From Azophilus sp964638775 (GTDB lineage: Bacteria > Pseudomonadota > Gammaproteobacteria > Pseudomonadales > Azotimanducaceae): 58,633 bases of DNA. Every line of letters begins with the position of its first letter. Position 1 is the first letter of the stretch. The position numbers and the translations under genes are program-made. This document shows positions 17,011-26,775 of this stretch, piece by piece. The notes under the pieces were generated by a model. It was not told the DNA's origin. It did no database searches and was given only the letters and a program-made list of their open reading frames with translations. Location: assembly GCA_964638775.1 (NCBI GenBank), contig CAZWZH010000010.1:1-58633 (forward strand), in the 5' to 3' direction.

Positions 17011-18600
17011 CTACTCCGACGCCCCGGTACCGGCAACTTGGCCGGCCGCTTCCTGCCGCCAGGCGACGTCGCGGCCCTGCCAGCCCGACTCAAGCCGCGC
17101 GTAAGCGCTGCGGGCCTCCTCAGCATTGCCGAGCGCCACATGGGCCCGCGCCAGCCCGCGCAGTGACAGGGGGCGGTTGGGCATGCGCTCAAGGGAGCGC
17201 TCGAACATGGCCAGCGCCTCCTCGGGGCGGCCGGCGGCGAGCAGTGCTTCGCCGTAGAGTTCGTGAGCGGGTTTCAGCGGGCTCGGCGCGCCGATGGGAG
17301 GATGCCTGGATTCGTCGATGTCTACGCCCTCGCTCAACAATGCCAGGCCCGCCTCGGTGTTGCCGCGGGCGATCTCCAGGAGACCGGCGACTTCCCTGCT
17401 CATGATCTTCAGCGGTTTGGCGGTGAACGAGTAGTAGAAGCGGTAGTCGTCCTTGGATGCGGCCTCCTCCGCCTTTTCGACGAGCTTTTCCACGACTGTT
17501 TCGGCGAGTTCGAAATCGCCGGTATGGACGGCGCCAAGGCCAAAGGCCAGCAGTTGCGTCGGGCTGATTCGGTCCGTGACCGGTTCGCCCTGCCAGTCTT
17601 CCCGCTCGATGGCATAGCGGGCCTTGACCCCGGCCAGCCTCATGGCTGCCAGGTCGTCGTCCGGGGCTCGTTCGGCGATGCCTTCCATGATTTCGATCCA
17701 GCCTGCCGCACGCGCGTAGTCACCGCGCTGCAGGTCGCCGTACTGGCCCCAGTCCAGCGCATGCACCATGTCGTCCAGACGGTCGCCGGGCTCGTAGGAT
17801 TCGACGGCTGCCTCGTAGGCGGACTGATTGGATGACGAGACCTGGTCCCACATTCCCCGCTGAATGAAGATGTGGGAAGGCATGTGCCGCGCGTGGGACA
17901 CCTTTTCCGCAATGCGGGCGAATACTTGTGCGGCGGGCAGGGCGAGCGGCGCGTGCACCGGGTCGTCAAAGGCATGGATGGTGTAGTGCGCCGTCCCGGG
18001 ATGATTGGGGTTCCGATCGAGCAACTGCAACGCCACCGCACCCGCCAGCACATTGGTGCGCAAGGCGTCGTCCCCCCAGCCCGCGGACATGAGAAGCGAC
18101 AGCGCGTAGAAGGCCGTGACTTCCTCGTCCTCGGGATAAGCCTCGTGCAACTCGCGCATCACCTCCATGTAGGCGCGCCGCCGCGTCCGCGTGTCGCCGT
18201 CGCCGAGAAACAGTGCTTCGACCGCCCGGATAAATCCCTTCTCCCGGTGTGTGGGCGCCTTGGCGAGGCGCGCTTCAGGGGTGTCGCCCAAGCGCCGAAG
18301 CACGTCTTTCGGCGTCTCGGGATCCCACTCGCCGATCAGCGGATGGTTGTAGCAGAGCGCCTCGCCCCAGTAGGCCATGGCGAAATCGGGATCCAGTTGC
18401 TGTGCCGCCTGGAATTCGGCGCGCGCCTCTTTCCAGCCGAAGCTGTGCATGATGGTGACGCCGCGCAGGAAGTGGTCTTGGGCGGGGCCGCTGGCGGATG
18501 TGGGGAAGGTGATGGTTCCCAGCCCGGCCAGGTCCGCCGAATACACTATTGGCGCGGTCATAAGCAGCATGGCGACGGTGAATCGAGTTATTGATTTCAT
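17011..18600 (-). CDS. Exported tetratricopeptide-repeat protein
   Basis: This 529-residue protein has an N-terminal signal peptide (hydrophobic VAMLLMTAPIV then YSA-D, cleavage likely near residue 22). It is almost wholly helical with TPR-like repeats, including AEFQAAQQLDPDFAMAYWGEAL and a C-terminal unit around ALAMFERSLERMPNRPLSLRGLARAHVALG. The segment HARHMPSHIFIQRGMW is characteristic of a group of bacterial secreted TPR proteins of unknown function. It is convergent with the MBL gene and lies 85 bases downstream of a membrane-protein gene in the same direction. Confidence 0.8.
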   Translation of the reverse strand: MKSITRFTVAMLLMTAPIVYSADLAGLGTITFPTSASGPAQDHFLRGVTIMHSFGWKEARAEFQAAQQLDPDFAMAYWGEALCYNHPLIGEWDPETPKDVLRRLGDTPEARLAKAPTHREKGFIRAVEALFLGDGDTRTRRRAYMEVMRELHEAYPEDEEVTAFYALSLLMSAGWGDDALRTNVLAGAVALQLLDRNPNHPGTAHYTIHAFDDPVHAPLALPAAQVFARIAEKVSHARHMPSHIFIQRGMWDQVSSSNQSAYEAAVESYEPGDRLDDMVHALDWGQYGDLQRGDYARAAGWIEIMEGIAERAPDDDLAAMRLAGVKARYAIEREDWQGEPVTDRISPTQLLAFGLGAVHTGDFELAETVVEKLVEKAEEAASKDDYRFYYSFTAKPLKIMSREVAGLLEIARGNTEAGLALLSEGVDIDESRHPPIGAPSPLKPAHELYGEALLAAGRPEEALAMFERSLERMPNRPLSLRGLARAHVALGNAEEARSAYARLESGWQGRDVAWRQEAAGQVAGTGASE

Positions 18601-18685
18601 TCGCAGTCCCCGGATTGCCTGTGACGTTGGCCCCTTTCGATGGTGCGACAGCCGGGGCGTGCTTGCAAGGAAGGCCGGCGCTCGC

Positions 18686-19651
18686 CTATCCGAACAGCTC
18701 CCGGTTGGCGCGCCGCAGGAACAGCAGGCCGATCGCTGCGTTGAAGAAGATGAAGAAGTTGTGCATCACAAGCCCGAAGGCCGATAGCTGGGCCGCGTCG
18801 TCCGGGAACAGCACCACCCAGATGGTAATGGCCGCGGCGCGCATCGGGGTGGGAATCGCGGCCGCAAAGAAGATCACCGGCAAAACGCCCAGCATGTCCA
18901 GGAAGGTCGCTTCGACCCCGAACAGGCGCAGCGCCAGGGTATAGACCACGACGGCGCCCAGGAGGGCGGGCGAGCGGATTGCGGCAACGATGATGTAGCG
19001 CAATGGCGAGGACTCGCGGAACGCCTTCAGTATCGAGCGCTCCCGCAGTTTTCTGCCTGCGGGGATGATGCCTCGAAAGTAGGCGACCCAGAGAATGAAG
19101 AGCAGCAGCACCCCCAGCCCTATCCACGGCACCAGCCCGAATACCGGCGGCAGGGTTTCGGCCGCCATCGCGTAGCCGACGTTCGCCCAGAACGTGAGAT
19201 AGAGCAGCTCGCAGAACATGATGAAGAGCATCGACGAGCCGACCTCCCAGCCGGGCACGCCGTCCCGCCGGTTCAGGTAGAGCGCCATGGCGCCCTTGCC
19301 CACCTGTTCGTTGACGATGGAGATGATGTAGGCGCTGGCCCGGATGGGCAGGATACCCGTCCAGGGCACGCGGGCGTTGAACCAGGTGACCACGCGCCAA
19401 ACCACCGTGGAGTCGATGAGGAAGAAGAAGATCGAGTAGGGAATCATCAGCGCCAGCCAGGTCCCCCAGGACACGCTGGCGAAGACCTGCAGCATGTAGC
19501 TCGCCACGGTCAGGCCTGCTCGCGCCGCCGCGCCGTCGACGCGCGTGTACAGCCAGGCAAAGCACAGGATGGTGATGAGCCAGAGCAGGGCGCGCTGCCA
19601 GAGGGGTGTCGGCGGCCGGGCGCCGGTGCTGGTGGGTTCCTCGTCAGTCAT
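18686..19651 (-). CDS. Polytopic membrane protein, lysylphosphatidylglycerol-synthase/flippase-like
   Basis: This 321-residue integral membrane protein has about seven to eight hydrophobic segments, including LLWLITILCFAWLY, ALMIPYSIFFFLI, IGLGVLLLFILWVAYF and a C-terminal FFIFFNAAIGLLFL. SAYIISIVNEQVGKGAMALYL resembles the conserved core of the UPF0104/LPG-synthase transmembrane family, but the match is distant and the molecule moved is unknown. It lies between an SDR and the TPR gene on the same strand. Confidence 0.6.
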   Translation of the reverse strand: MTDEEPTSTGARPPTPLWQRALLWLITILCFAWLYTRVDGAAARAGLTVASYMLQVFASVSWGTWLALMIPYSIFFFLIDSTVVWRVVTWFNARVPWTGILPIRASAYIISIVNEQVGKGAMALYLNRRDGVPGWEVGSSMLFIMFCELLYLTFWANVGYAMAAETLPPVFGLVPWIGLGVLLLFILWVAYFRGIIPAGRKLRERSILKAFRESSPLRYIIVAAIRSPALLGAVVVYTLALRLFGVEATFLDMLGVLPVIFFAAAIPTPMRAAAITIWVVLFPDDAAQLSAFGLVMHNFFIFFNAAIGLLFLRRANRELFG

Positions 19652-19798
19652 GGTCTAGCCGTCGTCGGTAATGATGCGGTCGTCGTCAGTCACGACCTGG
19701 TCGGCGCTGGTCGGCGACTTCTGATTGGGCATCCGGAACTGCCCGACCACCCAAGCATGCACCGCGCTGACGTCTTCCCTCCGGCGCCCGCCGCCGAA

Positions 19799-20575
19799 TT
19801 ACCGTGAGCCCTGCCCGTCGTCGATCTTGATGCAGGTGCCGGTGACCGCGGCGGAAGCGGGCGACAGGAAGTAGAGCAGGGTGCTGTCCATCTCCGGCGG
19901 GTCGCAGAGGCGCTTGCGGGGGAAAAACCGGGTAATGTCGCCAACGCGCTTGAGCATGCCGTCCATCATCTCCGAATGGAAGGAGCCGGGCGCGATGGCA
20001 TTCACGTTGATGTCGAATCGCGCCCATTCCACGGCCAGGCACTCCGTCATGCGCACGATGGCGGATTTGGTGATGGAGTAGAGCGCGGCGCCGTTGCCGT
20101 TGTAGTTGAAACCGGCGACCGAGGAGATGTTCACCATCCGGCCGGGCTTTTTCGCGGCGATGAGCCGGCGGGCGATTTCGCAGGACAGGATGTAGGGCCC
20201 GCGCAGGTTGGTGTCGAACACCGTGTCGATGAGTTCCAGGGACATCTTGTGGGCGCGCTGTGCGTCGGGAACGCCGGCGTTGTTGATGAGGATGTCGATG
20301 GTTCCCAGCGCCGCCTCGGCCTGGTCGACGGCGCGCAGCATCGAGTCGTTGTCGCACATGTCCAAGGGGACGGCTTCCGCGACGCCCCCGCTCGCACGAA
20401 TTTTTCCGGCCAGTGCATCCAACCGCTCCACCCGGCGGGCCGCGATGGCGACCTTCGCGCCGCAGGCGGCGATGACCTGCGCGAACCGATAGCCGAGGCC
20501 CGACGAAGCGCCCGTTACGAGCGCCACCCGGCCGTTCAGGTCGTTGGACAGGTTTGGCAGGGGATACTCCGTCAT
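19799..20575 (-). CDS. Short-chain dehydrogenase/reductase
   Basis: This 258-residue classical SDR has TGASSGLG near residue 23, INNAGVP, NISSVAGF and YSITK with the catalytic Tyr and Lys. The C-terminus ITRFFPRKRLCDPPEMDS...TGTCIKIDDGQG is of the usual SDR form. AAARR after strand 2 suggests NADP(H). The start at 20575 follows GAGGAGA by about 8 bases; an upstream in-frame extension to 20707 lacks SDR similarity. The substrate is unknown. Confidence 0.93.
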   Translation of the reverse strand: MTEYPLPNLSNDLNGRVALVTGASSGLGYRFAQVIAACGAKVAIAARRVERLDALAGKIRASGGVAEAVPLDMCDNDSMLRAVDQAEAALGTIDILINNAGVPDAQRAHKMSLELIDTVFDTNLRGPYILSCEIARRLIAAKKPGRMVNISSVAGFNYNGNGAALYSITKSAIVRMTECLAVEWARFDINVNAIAPGSFHSEMMDGMLKRVGDITRFFPRKRLCDPPEMDSTLLYFLSPASAAVTGTCIKIDDGQGSR

Positions 20576-20784
20576 CGATGCATTCTCCTCGAGGCCTGTT
20601 ACTGACTGTTCCGATGCCAGCCGGTGCCGTACTGCTTGGCTGCAATCACCGCATTTTCGGATGAGGCGAACGGGCCAATCCATGCGGCGATCGTCCGGCC
20701 CCGGCATCGCACCGGCCGAGATTCTAATGATTAATGGGTCCGGGGGGTACAGAATACACCTCCGCGAGACGAACGATACGATCC

Positions 20785-21933
20785 ATGGGAGGAGTGGTGT
20801 CCGATTCCGTGATAGACAGAACCGTCGGCTTTCGCCTCGGCGGTGTGGATGCGACCGAAACCGCGTTCACCGCGCCGCTCGGGGAAGCGCTATATTCCTA
20901 CGCGAGGCGTGAGAACCCCACCGTAACCGATTGCGAGCGTGTGCTCGCCGAAGTCGAATCGGCTGAATGGTGCATCCTGACGCCCTGCGGCATGGCGGCG
21001 ATCAACACCGCCCTGTCGATCTTCAATGACCCGGCCGATACGCGGCCATGGATCTTCCCGGCCGATGTGTACAGCGGAACGGCGCAATACGCGGCCGAGG
21101 TGCTGAAGGGCCAGCGCGGGGCCAATGTCCGGTTTGCCGACCCTGCCGGGGCGAACTCGACGACAGCGAATCTTATCGGCGCCATTGATGACGAATCACC
21201 GGCGCTGGTCTTCGTCGAACCCATCACGAACCCGCTGCTGGATGTCGTCGACGTGCCTGCTGTCGTCCGGGCGGCCCGCCGGCAGGGTGCCCTGGTTGTG
21301 GTCGACAACACGATTGGCACCCCCTTTCTGTTCAAGCCGCTCGATGTCGGCGCCGACCTGGTCGTGCACAGCGCCACCAAGTGGCTGGCCGGGCACAACG
21401 ACATTCTGGCAGGCGTCATCGGCGTGAACGACCCGGATTTGCGCGCCCGGCTGCTGATGCACCGCAATACGATCGGGTCGGTGATCAGCCCGGACGATGC
21501 CGGGCGCCTCAAATCGGAACTTGCCACCTTTTCGCTGCGAGTGGCCCGGCAGAACGCATCGGCCGCCGAACTGGCCGGATATCTGGAAAACCATCCCGGC
21601 GTTGCCAAGGTCCGGTACGCCGGCCTCCCTTCGCACGCCGATCACGCGTTGGCCCGGAGCCTGTTCGATGAGCGTGGTTCCGGCGCGCTGATCACCTTCG
21701 ATCTCGCGCGGGACGAGGCAGGCTGCAGCCGTTTCGTAGACGACCTCGGTCCGCACATTCCGCACATCCCTTCGATGGGCGACGTCACCACGAGCTTCCT
21801 GCACATCAGGGCCTGTTTCGGGACGGACTACGAGCCTTCGACGATCAGGCTCTCGGTCGGGGTGGAGCCGGTCGAGCTGATCATCGGCCACCTGGAGAGA
21901 GCCTTGGCCGGACACGTGCCTGAACGAACGTAG
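20785..21933 (+). CDS. PLP-dependent trans-sulfuration-family enzyme (cystathionine/methionine gamma-lyase type)
   Basis: This ~382-residue member of the Cys/Met metabolism PLP family has a PLP-binding lysine in SATKWLAGHND (Lys199). It also has PCGMAAINTAL for phosphate binding, VFVEPITNPLLDV and VVDNTIGTPFLF with the pyridine-binding Asp. Family members perform gamma- or beta-elimination or replacement on sulfur amino acids. The ATG at 20785 is used here; a GTG at 20797 directly behind GGGAGGAG is an equally good start. With the BHMT-like gene it gives the region a sulfur amino-acid side. Confidence 0.9.
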   Translation: MGGVVSDSVIDRTVGFRLGGVDATETAFTAPLGEALYSYARRENPTVTDCERVLAEVESAEWCILTPCGMAAINTALSIFNDPADTRPWIFPADVYSGTAQYAAEVLKGQRGANVRFADPAGANSTTANLIGAIDDESPALVFVEPITNPLLDVVDVPAVVRAARRQGALVVVDNTIGTPFLFKPLDVGADLVVHSATKWLAGHNDILAGVIGVNDPDLRARLLMHRNTIGSVISPDDAGRLKSELATFSLRVARQNASAAELAGYLENHPGVAKVRYAGLPSHADHALARSLFDERGSGALITFDLARDEAGCSRFVDDLGPHIPHIPSMGDVTTSFLHIRACFGTDYEPSTIRLSVGVEPVELIIGHLERALAGHVPERT

Positions 21934-22032
21934 CTGGCGCACATGCACTCGCTACCATAGGCGGGGCTACGCCTGCGGTCGCGGCAGCGCTCCAATCGAG
22001 CCGGGTCCGCGCCCGCTCGACGCTGGAATGGT

Positions 22033-23427
22033 TCAGACCGATGTCTGGGGCCGTATGGGGGTACCGTCGAAGAACCGGCCAAGACGGAAATCGTGTAAAT
22101 CCATGCCGCTGCCGTTGCCGGTGAGCAGCCCAGCTATCGCCTTGCCGGCCCCCGGGCCAATGCCGAATCCGTGGCCGCTGAAACCGGTGGCCACGAAGAA
22201 ACCGGGCAGCGCGTCGGCCTGATCGATTACGGGAATGACATCCGGCGTCATCTCGATCATGCCGGCCCAGCTTTCGACGATGGGAATGCCCGCCAGGCCC
22301 GGAAAGAGGGCATCGGTATTCCTGCGGATCTGGCGCAGGATCCCGTTGTCGGGCCGCGGGTCGAGCACCCGGCATTGCTCGAACGGAGATGGCCCGTCGA
22401 GCGGCCAACGCTTCGGCGTGGACCATTCCTCGAGGAACGGAGCACCGAGGGACAAGCGCAGGTTGCGCCGTTCCATGAGGGCCGCGGGCAGGAACCTGGC
22501 CCCGAACCGGACCGTCGACGGCGTGATCGGGTGTTCGAGCGTCGTGCCGTGGGCGAGGGTGTAGCCGCCGTCCAGCCGGCGGCGCAGCGCCACTTTGCCG
22601 GCGGCCATGCTGCCTTCGCAGACCACCGTGTTGGCCGGTACGGTTCGCGCCACGGTGCCGCGCACGCGCAACTGGGGTACCGTGATTCCCAATGAACGGC
22701 AGAACATGGATGTCCATGCTCCGGCGGCGCACAGCACGGTCGACGTCCTGATCGCGCCGTGCTCGGTAACCACCGCCGAAACCCTTCCCGCCGACGACTC
22801 GATACCGCGTACGGCGCAGGCGGTGCGAATCGTGGCGCCTTCCCGGGCCGCTGCGCGTGCCAGTGCCGGCGTTGCCTTGTGCGGCTCCGCGCGGCCGTCG
22901 CTGGCGGTGTACAGGGCGCCCCGCCACTGAGCCGCTGCGCCCCGAACCAGGCCCTTGAGTTCCTCCCCCTCGATCAGCCGCGAGCCGATCCCGTAGTCGT
23001 CCGCGGCCTTGACCCAGGCGGCGTACCGTTCAAGTTGCCGGTCGTCGTCGATCAGGTAAAGGATGCCCTGCTCGCGAAAGCCGACGTCCTCGCCGATGGT
23101 ATCGCCCAACTGCCGCCAGATGCGCAGCGACTCGACGATCATGGGCAATTCACGCGTGTCCCGGCCCTGCTGCCTTACCCACCCCCAGTTGCGGCCGGAC
23201 TGCTCGCCGGCGACATGGCCCTTCTCGCAAACCACCACATCGATGCCCTGCCGGGCCAGGAACCAGGCGGTGGAGATGCCGACGATGCCGCCGCCGATGA
23301 CGACGATATCCGCGGCCTCGGGTACGTTGGCGGATGGCTCCAGCGGGCCCGACCATGTCTGGGCAACGAGATTGTGTGGAATGGCTTGAGGCATTGGATC
23401 GGGAAGTGTGGCGTCTGTACTTTCCAT
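22033..23427 (-). CDS. FAD-dependent oxidoreductase of the D-amino-acid oxidase (DAO) family
   Basis: This 464-residue flavoprotein has the dinucleotide motif VVIGGGIVGIS at residues 42-52 and SGRNWGWVRQQGRD. It closes with GFFVATGFSGHGFGIGPGAGK, as in DAO-type oxidases and dehydrogenases of amino acids, sarcosine, dimethylglycine and opines. The ATG at 23427 was chosen because the fold begins soon after it; a longer frame to 23472 adds no conserved sequence. It lies 72 bases downstream of a GPH-family transporter on the same strand, suggesting uptake and oxidation of one substrate. Confidence 0.9.
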   Translation of the reverse strand: MESTDATLPDPMPQAIPHNLVAQTWSGPLEPSANVPEAADIVVIGGGIVGISTAWFLARQGIDVVVCEKGHVAGEQSGRNWGWVRQQGRDTRELPMIVESLRIWRQLGDTIGEDVGFREQGILYLIDDDRQLERYAAWVKAADDYGIGSRLIEGEELKGLVRGAAAQWRGALYTASDGRAEPHKATPALARAAAREGATIRTACAVRGIESSAGRVSAVVTEHGAIRTSTVLCAAGAWTSMFCRSLGITVPQLRVRGTVARTVPANTVVCEGSMAAGKVALRRRLDGGYTLAHGTTLEHPITPSTVRFGARFLPAALMERRNLRLSLGAPFLEEWSTPKRWPLDGPSPFEQCRVLDPRPDNGILRQIRRNTDALFPGLAGIPIVESWAGMIEMTPDVIPVIDQADALPGFFVATGFSGHGFGIGPGAGKAIAGLLTGNGSGMDLHDFRLGRFFDGTPIRPQTSV

Positions 23428-23499
23428 ACGAGGATAAAGGATGTCACATCGGTCAAGGATGCGCCCGTTCACGCCTTGCCGGTCCGAGGCGAAGCCACG

Positions 23500-24846
23500 C
23501 TAGCCTTCCCCTTGGCGTTCGCTCAACAGGCGCCGAATCTCCCGCTGCCGCCGGATACCGATGGGGAAGTGCCACATCAGGCAGATCGCAACGACCAGGG
23601 CCGCCAGCGGAAAGACGACAAAGGTATAGCGCAAGGCATCGATGGCCTGGGCGTCACTCTGGCCGCCCGCCTCATAGCCCAACCACTCAAGCACGGGATA
23701 GGTGACAAGGGCCAAGGCGTAGCCGATCTTGCTGGTCAGGGTCAACAGGGCGTAGTACAGGCCCGCGCGCTCAGATCCGGATTGCACCTGATCGTAGTCG
23801 GTGATGTCCGCCGTAATCGACCGCAGCATGGCATTGATGCCGTTGAACACCAGGCCGGACGCCACGATCAGGGCGGCGAACGGCATGACGTCGCCCGGCC
23901 CGAGGGCCAGGAACCCCAGGGTGACGAGGATCATCGCCACGCAGCAGGCGACGATTGCGTGGTGCTTGCCCACCCGGTAGCTCAGCCGCACGGTCAGGGG
24001 CACGCCCAGGAGCCCGGCCGCGAAGAATCCCAGCAGAATGATCGTCAGCCATTCGGGAGCGCGAATCACGTCCATGACGAAGAAGACGTACAGCGACCCC
24101 ATCACGCCGCCCGGAATCCCCACCGCCAGGTCCGTGGCCAGCACCCGGCGCATGGGCGCATTGCGCAGCAGGATTCTCATGCCCTCCCGCCAGTGCAGTT
24201 GCTCGTTGCGACGGTGCGGATGTTCCGGCACCACGGCGACCGCCAGGCCCACCGTCAGCGGCAACAGCACCAGCACGTACATCCCCATGGTCGCCACCTT
24301 GTCGCCCAGCGACGTATTGCCCTGGAAGTACTCCATGGCGGCGGGCAGGCTAAGCACGGCCAGCATGCCGGACAGGTGGAAGAACTCCCGCCAGCCCATG
24401 ATGCGCGAACGTTCGTTATAGTCCGCGGACAGTTCCGAAGCCCAGGAATACTGGGACAGGGTGGCAAGCGTATAACCGACGTACATCACCGCCAGCCAGA
24501 ACATCAGGTAACCCGCCGAAACCGTATCCCCGGAAACCGCCCGCGGCATGAACACCATGACCACCGTAACCAGCAGCAGGGGAACCGAGATGGCGAGCCA
24601 GGGCCGCCTGCGACTGCCCCGGAAGGCGACCCGGTCGCTCAGAATGCCCAGAACCGGATCGGTGACGATGTCCCATACCCGGGCGAATATGAATACGCCG
24701 CCCACGACCGCCAGGCCGAGGCCCATCTCCGTGCCATAGAACGGTGGTAGATAGACCGTAATCGGCGAATAGAGCGCAGCCAGCGGCATGGCGGGCAGGG
24801 CAAAGGCGAACAGCCTGGCGGTACCCAGCTCGCGTCGAGGTGTCAT
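23500..24846 (-). CDS. MFS transporter of the GPH (MelB-like) family, copy 1
   Basis: This 448-residue permease has about 12 hydrophobic helices. The glycoside-pentoside-hexuronide family signature RVWDIVTDPVLGILSDR follows helix 2, and RRRPWL follows that. It closely parallels the second transporter at 30547-31932, sharing SPITVYLPPFY, EMGLGL, YNERSRI and WREM/F. GPH permeases are typically Na+ or H+ symporters of sugars and related polar solutes; this subgroup is common beside Rieske oxygenases. The ATG at 24846 places helix 1 just after the start. Confidence 0.9.
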   Translation of the reverse strand: MTPRRELGTARLFAFALPAMPLAALYSPITVYLPPFYGTEMGLGLAVVGGVFIFARVWDIVTDPVLGILSDRVAFRGSRRRPWLAISVPLLLVTVVMVFMPRAVSGDTVSAGYLMFWLAVMYVGYTLATLSQYSWASELSADYNERSRIMGWREFFHLSGMLAVLSLPAAMEYFQGNTSLGDKVATMGMYVLVLLPLTVGLAVAVVPEHPHRRNEQLHWREGMRILLRNAPMRRVLATDLAVGIPGGVMGSLYVFFVMDVIRAPEWLTIILLGFFAAGLLGVPLTVRLSYRVGKHHAIVACCVAMILVTLGFLALGPGDVMPFAALIVASGLVFNGINAMLRSITADITDYDQVQSGSERAGLYYALLTLTSKIGYALALVTYPVLEWLGYEAGGQSDAQAIDALRYTFVVFPLAALVVAICLMWHFPIGIRRQREIRRLLSERQGEG

Positions 24847-25132
24847 ACGCCTAGCAGTTTCCGCCCCGCTGCCCGTTGCGCTGACGCGCACGGTACAAAA
24901 GACCGCTGGGAGAGAGTAGGTGTGCGGTGCGGGCATCCGGCACCTTTAAAGCACCCCTGCGCCCTTGAATTCCACGACAACGCGCCCGCTTGGCGTGCCG
25001 GATGCCCGTACCGCATACCTGCTCTCGGTGCCCGATCGAAGCAATCTTTTGGTACGTATATTTCAAAAATTATATTTAAATCAATCGCTTGAGAACTTGT
25101 TCCATGCAAGCGGGTGGCCGATGCCGATCGGC

Positions 25133-26332
25133 TCAGGGCGTGCGGACGTGATCGTCGATGACCTTGTAGGCGTGGCGCACCATCACTTCCTGATCGGAAA
25201 GCTGGGTATGGGTGAGCGCCCCGGTCGCCAGCCCCTTCTGGACGTTCTGCACCTGCGCCCAGTCCTCGCGGATCAGGTCTCGGGTGAATACCGCCGAGAA
25301 TTCCAGGCTCAGCCGTTCGCCGATGGTTCTCGGCGGCAGCGAATGCAGGCTCGTCTCCCAGATGGTCTCGTCCACCGCCACCGGCCAGTAGCGGTGCGTG
25401 ACGAACCAGCCCGGCCCCATCAGCAGGCCGAAGTTCGGGAACAGGATATGGGTGTCGAACCCCCAGTTTTCGGTCTTGTGCAGGTTCAGCCCGGCGGGCG
25501 TCGCCAGTTCTTCGGTGCCCTGCAGCACGGTCGCCGCGTGGCGCATGACGAAGCCTTCCGCCGGCGTGGGGTTATGCGAGGGATTGGCGCGAAACGCCGT
25601 GGAGCGGTGTGCTCCGAACAGGCGGACGCTCGGCAGGTGCCCCTGGGGATTTTCCTTGGAAACATGGGAATCGGGCGCCGACGAACGGTGCACATAGGCC
25701 ACGTGATAGCCCTCCGACCCGATGTCCATGCACACTTTCCAGTTCGCCTTGACCCGGGCAACGCTTCTGCTTGCCAGTTGTGAATGCTCGAACGGAAAGC
25801 CGTCCAGGGCGTTGTACAGGCCATCCAGCGATTCCGGGAGCGTCTGCGCCGGCTCAGGATGGAGGTTGACGAAGACGAACCCGTTCCAGCAGTCCACCGC
25901 CACCGGCTTCAGGCCGAGCTCGGTCTTGTTCAGGCAGGGGAACTGGTCCTCGTCGGGCACGTTCAGGAGCCGCCCGGCCTGGTCGTAGGTCCATCCGTGG
26001 TAGTCGCACACGAAGCGCAGCCGCCGGCCCCGCTGCGTGCGCACCAGCCGGTTGCCGCGGTGCACGCAGACGTTGTGGAAGGCGCGGATTTCGCCGTGGC
26101 TGTCGCGGGTCACGATCACCGAGGCGCCGATGTTGGGAATGTCGTGGACGAAGTAACTGCTTTCCCCGGTGAGCTGGGTAACGTGCCCGACGTTCAGCCA
26201 GACGCGCCGGAATATGCGGTCGCACTCCAGTTCGAAGTAGTGCCGGGATATGCAGGGTTCAACGGCCACGGGCTCGAGCCCGAGGAGTTGATCGTGCTCG
26301 GAGTGTTGCCGTTCTCTTGCCTGAACGTTCAT
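25133..26332 (-). CDS. Rieske non-heme iron oxygenase, large subunit, copy 1
   Basis: This 399-residue oxygenase alpha-subunit has the Rieske [2Fe-2S] ligands NVCVH (Cys89, His91) and CDYH (Cys109, His112). The mononuclear iron site follows in MDIGSEGYHVAYVHR. The family hydroxylates or demethylates small organic molecules using electrons from separate reductases, none of which are in this window. It lies 55 bases after a small cupin gene in the run sigma-cupin-Rieske and is a paralogue of the oxygenase at 29321-30508. A ~286-base stretch downstream towards the transporter holds no gene. Confidence 0.95.
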   Translation of the reverse strand: MNVQARERQHSEHDQLLGLEPVAVEPCISRHYFELECDRIFRRVWLNVGHVTQLTGESSYFVHDIPNIGASVIVTRDSHGEIRAFHNVCVHRGNRLVRTQRGRRLRFVCDYHGWTYDQAGRLLNVPDEDQFPCLNKTELGLKPVAVDCWNGFVFVNLHPEPAQTLPESLDGLYNALDGFPFEHSQLASRSVARVKANWKVCMDIGSEGYHVAYVHRSSAPDSHVSKENPQGHLPSVRLFGAHRSTAFRANPSHNPTPAEGFVMRHAATVLQGTEELATPAGLNLHKTENWGFDTHILFPNFGLLMGPGWFVTHRYWPVAVDETIWETSLHSLPPRTIGERLSLEFSAVFTRDLIREDWAQVQNVQKGLATGALTHTQLSDQEVMVRHAYKVIDDHVRTP

Positions 26333-26387
26333 TTCCCTTTTTCGGTCCCCGTGTGTGAGGCGGACGAATCCGTGCGATTCCCGGAAT

Positions 26388-26762
26388 CTACCAGGTGGAG
26401 TTTCCGTAATCTTCCCGGGGCGGGGTGGCGATCACGAGCAGCAACGACTCCTCATCGTCGGAGAATATGCCCGAGTGCTCGAGGCCGCCGGGCACGATAA
26501 TCAGTTCTCCCTCGCGGGTGACGTATTCCTTGCCGTCGACGTAGAGCATGGACGTTCCCTTGAGCTGGATGGCCACCTCTTCCCCATGGCTGTGCTTCAC
26601 GTCCGGAAACGAGCTTCCCTTGCCCTTCGCCACCTTGAACAGGGCGACGCTCGTATCGTTGCCGAACGTGTGCTTCATGTGCGCCACCCCGGGCACGATC
26701 TCGCGGGAGAACTCGTCGTCCGAGAAGTTCATGACCTTCGGTTCGGTCAACTCTTTGGGCAT
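26388..26762 (-). CDS. Small cupin-domain protein
   Basis: This 124-residue single-domain cupin has metal-ligand pattern HSHGEE and later GGLEHSG, as expected for the two cupin motifs. The ATG at 26762 is preceded by AGGAG at 8 bases; a longer frame overlaps the sigma gene. The order sigma factor, cupin, Rieske suggests it may sense a ligand and influence the sigma factor, as the cupin ChrR does, but the zinc-binding anti-sigma domain of ChrR is absent. It could instead be a small oxygenase or isomerase. Confidence 0.82.
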   Translation of the reverse strand: MPKELTEPKVMNFSDDEFSREIVPGVAHMKHTFGNDTSVALFKVAKGKGSSFPDVKHSHGEEVAIQLKGTSMLYVDGKEYVTREGELIIVPGGLEHSGIFSDDEESLLLVIATPPREDYGNSTW

Positions 26763-26775
26763 CACAGCTCCTTGA

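Noticed and set aside
22759..24750. 663-codon plus-strand frame across the FAD oxidoreductase and transporter
   Set aside because: The translation is rich in His, Gln and Gly and crosses two well-supported minus-strand genes; it is an antisense artefact.
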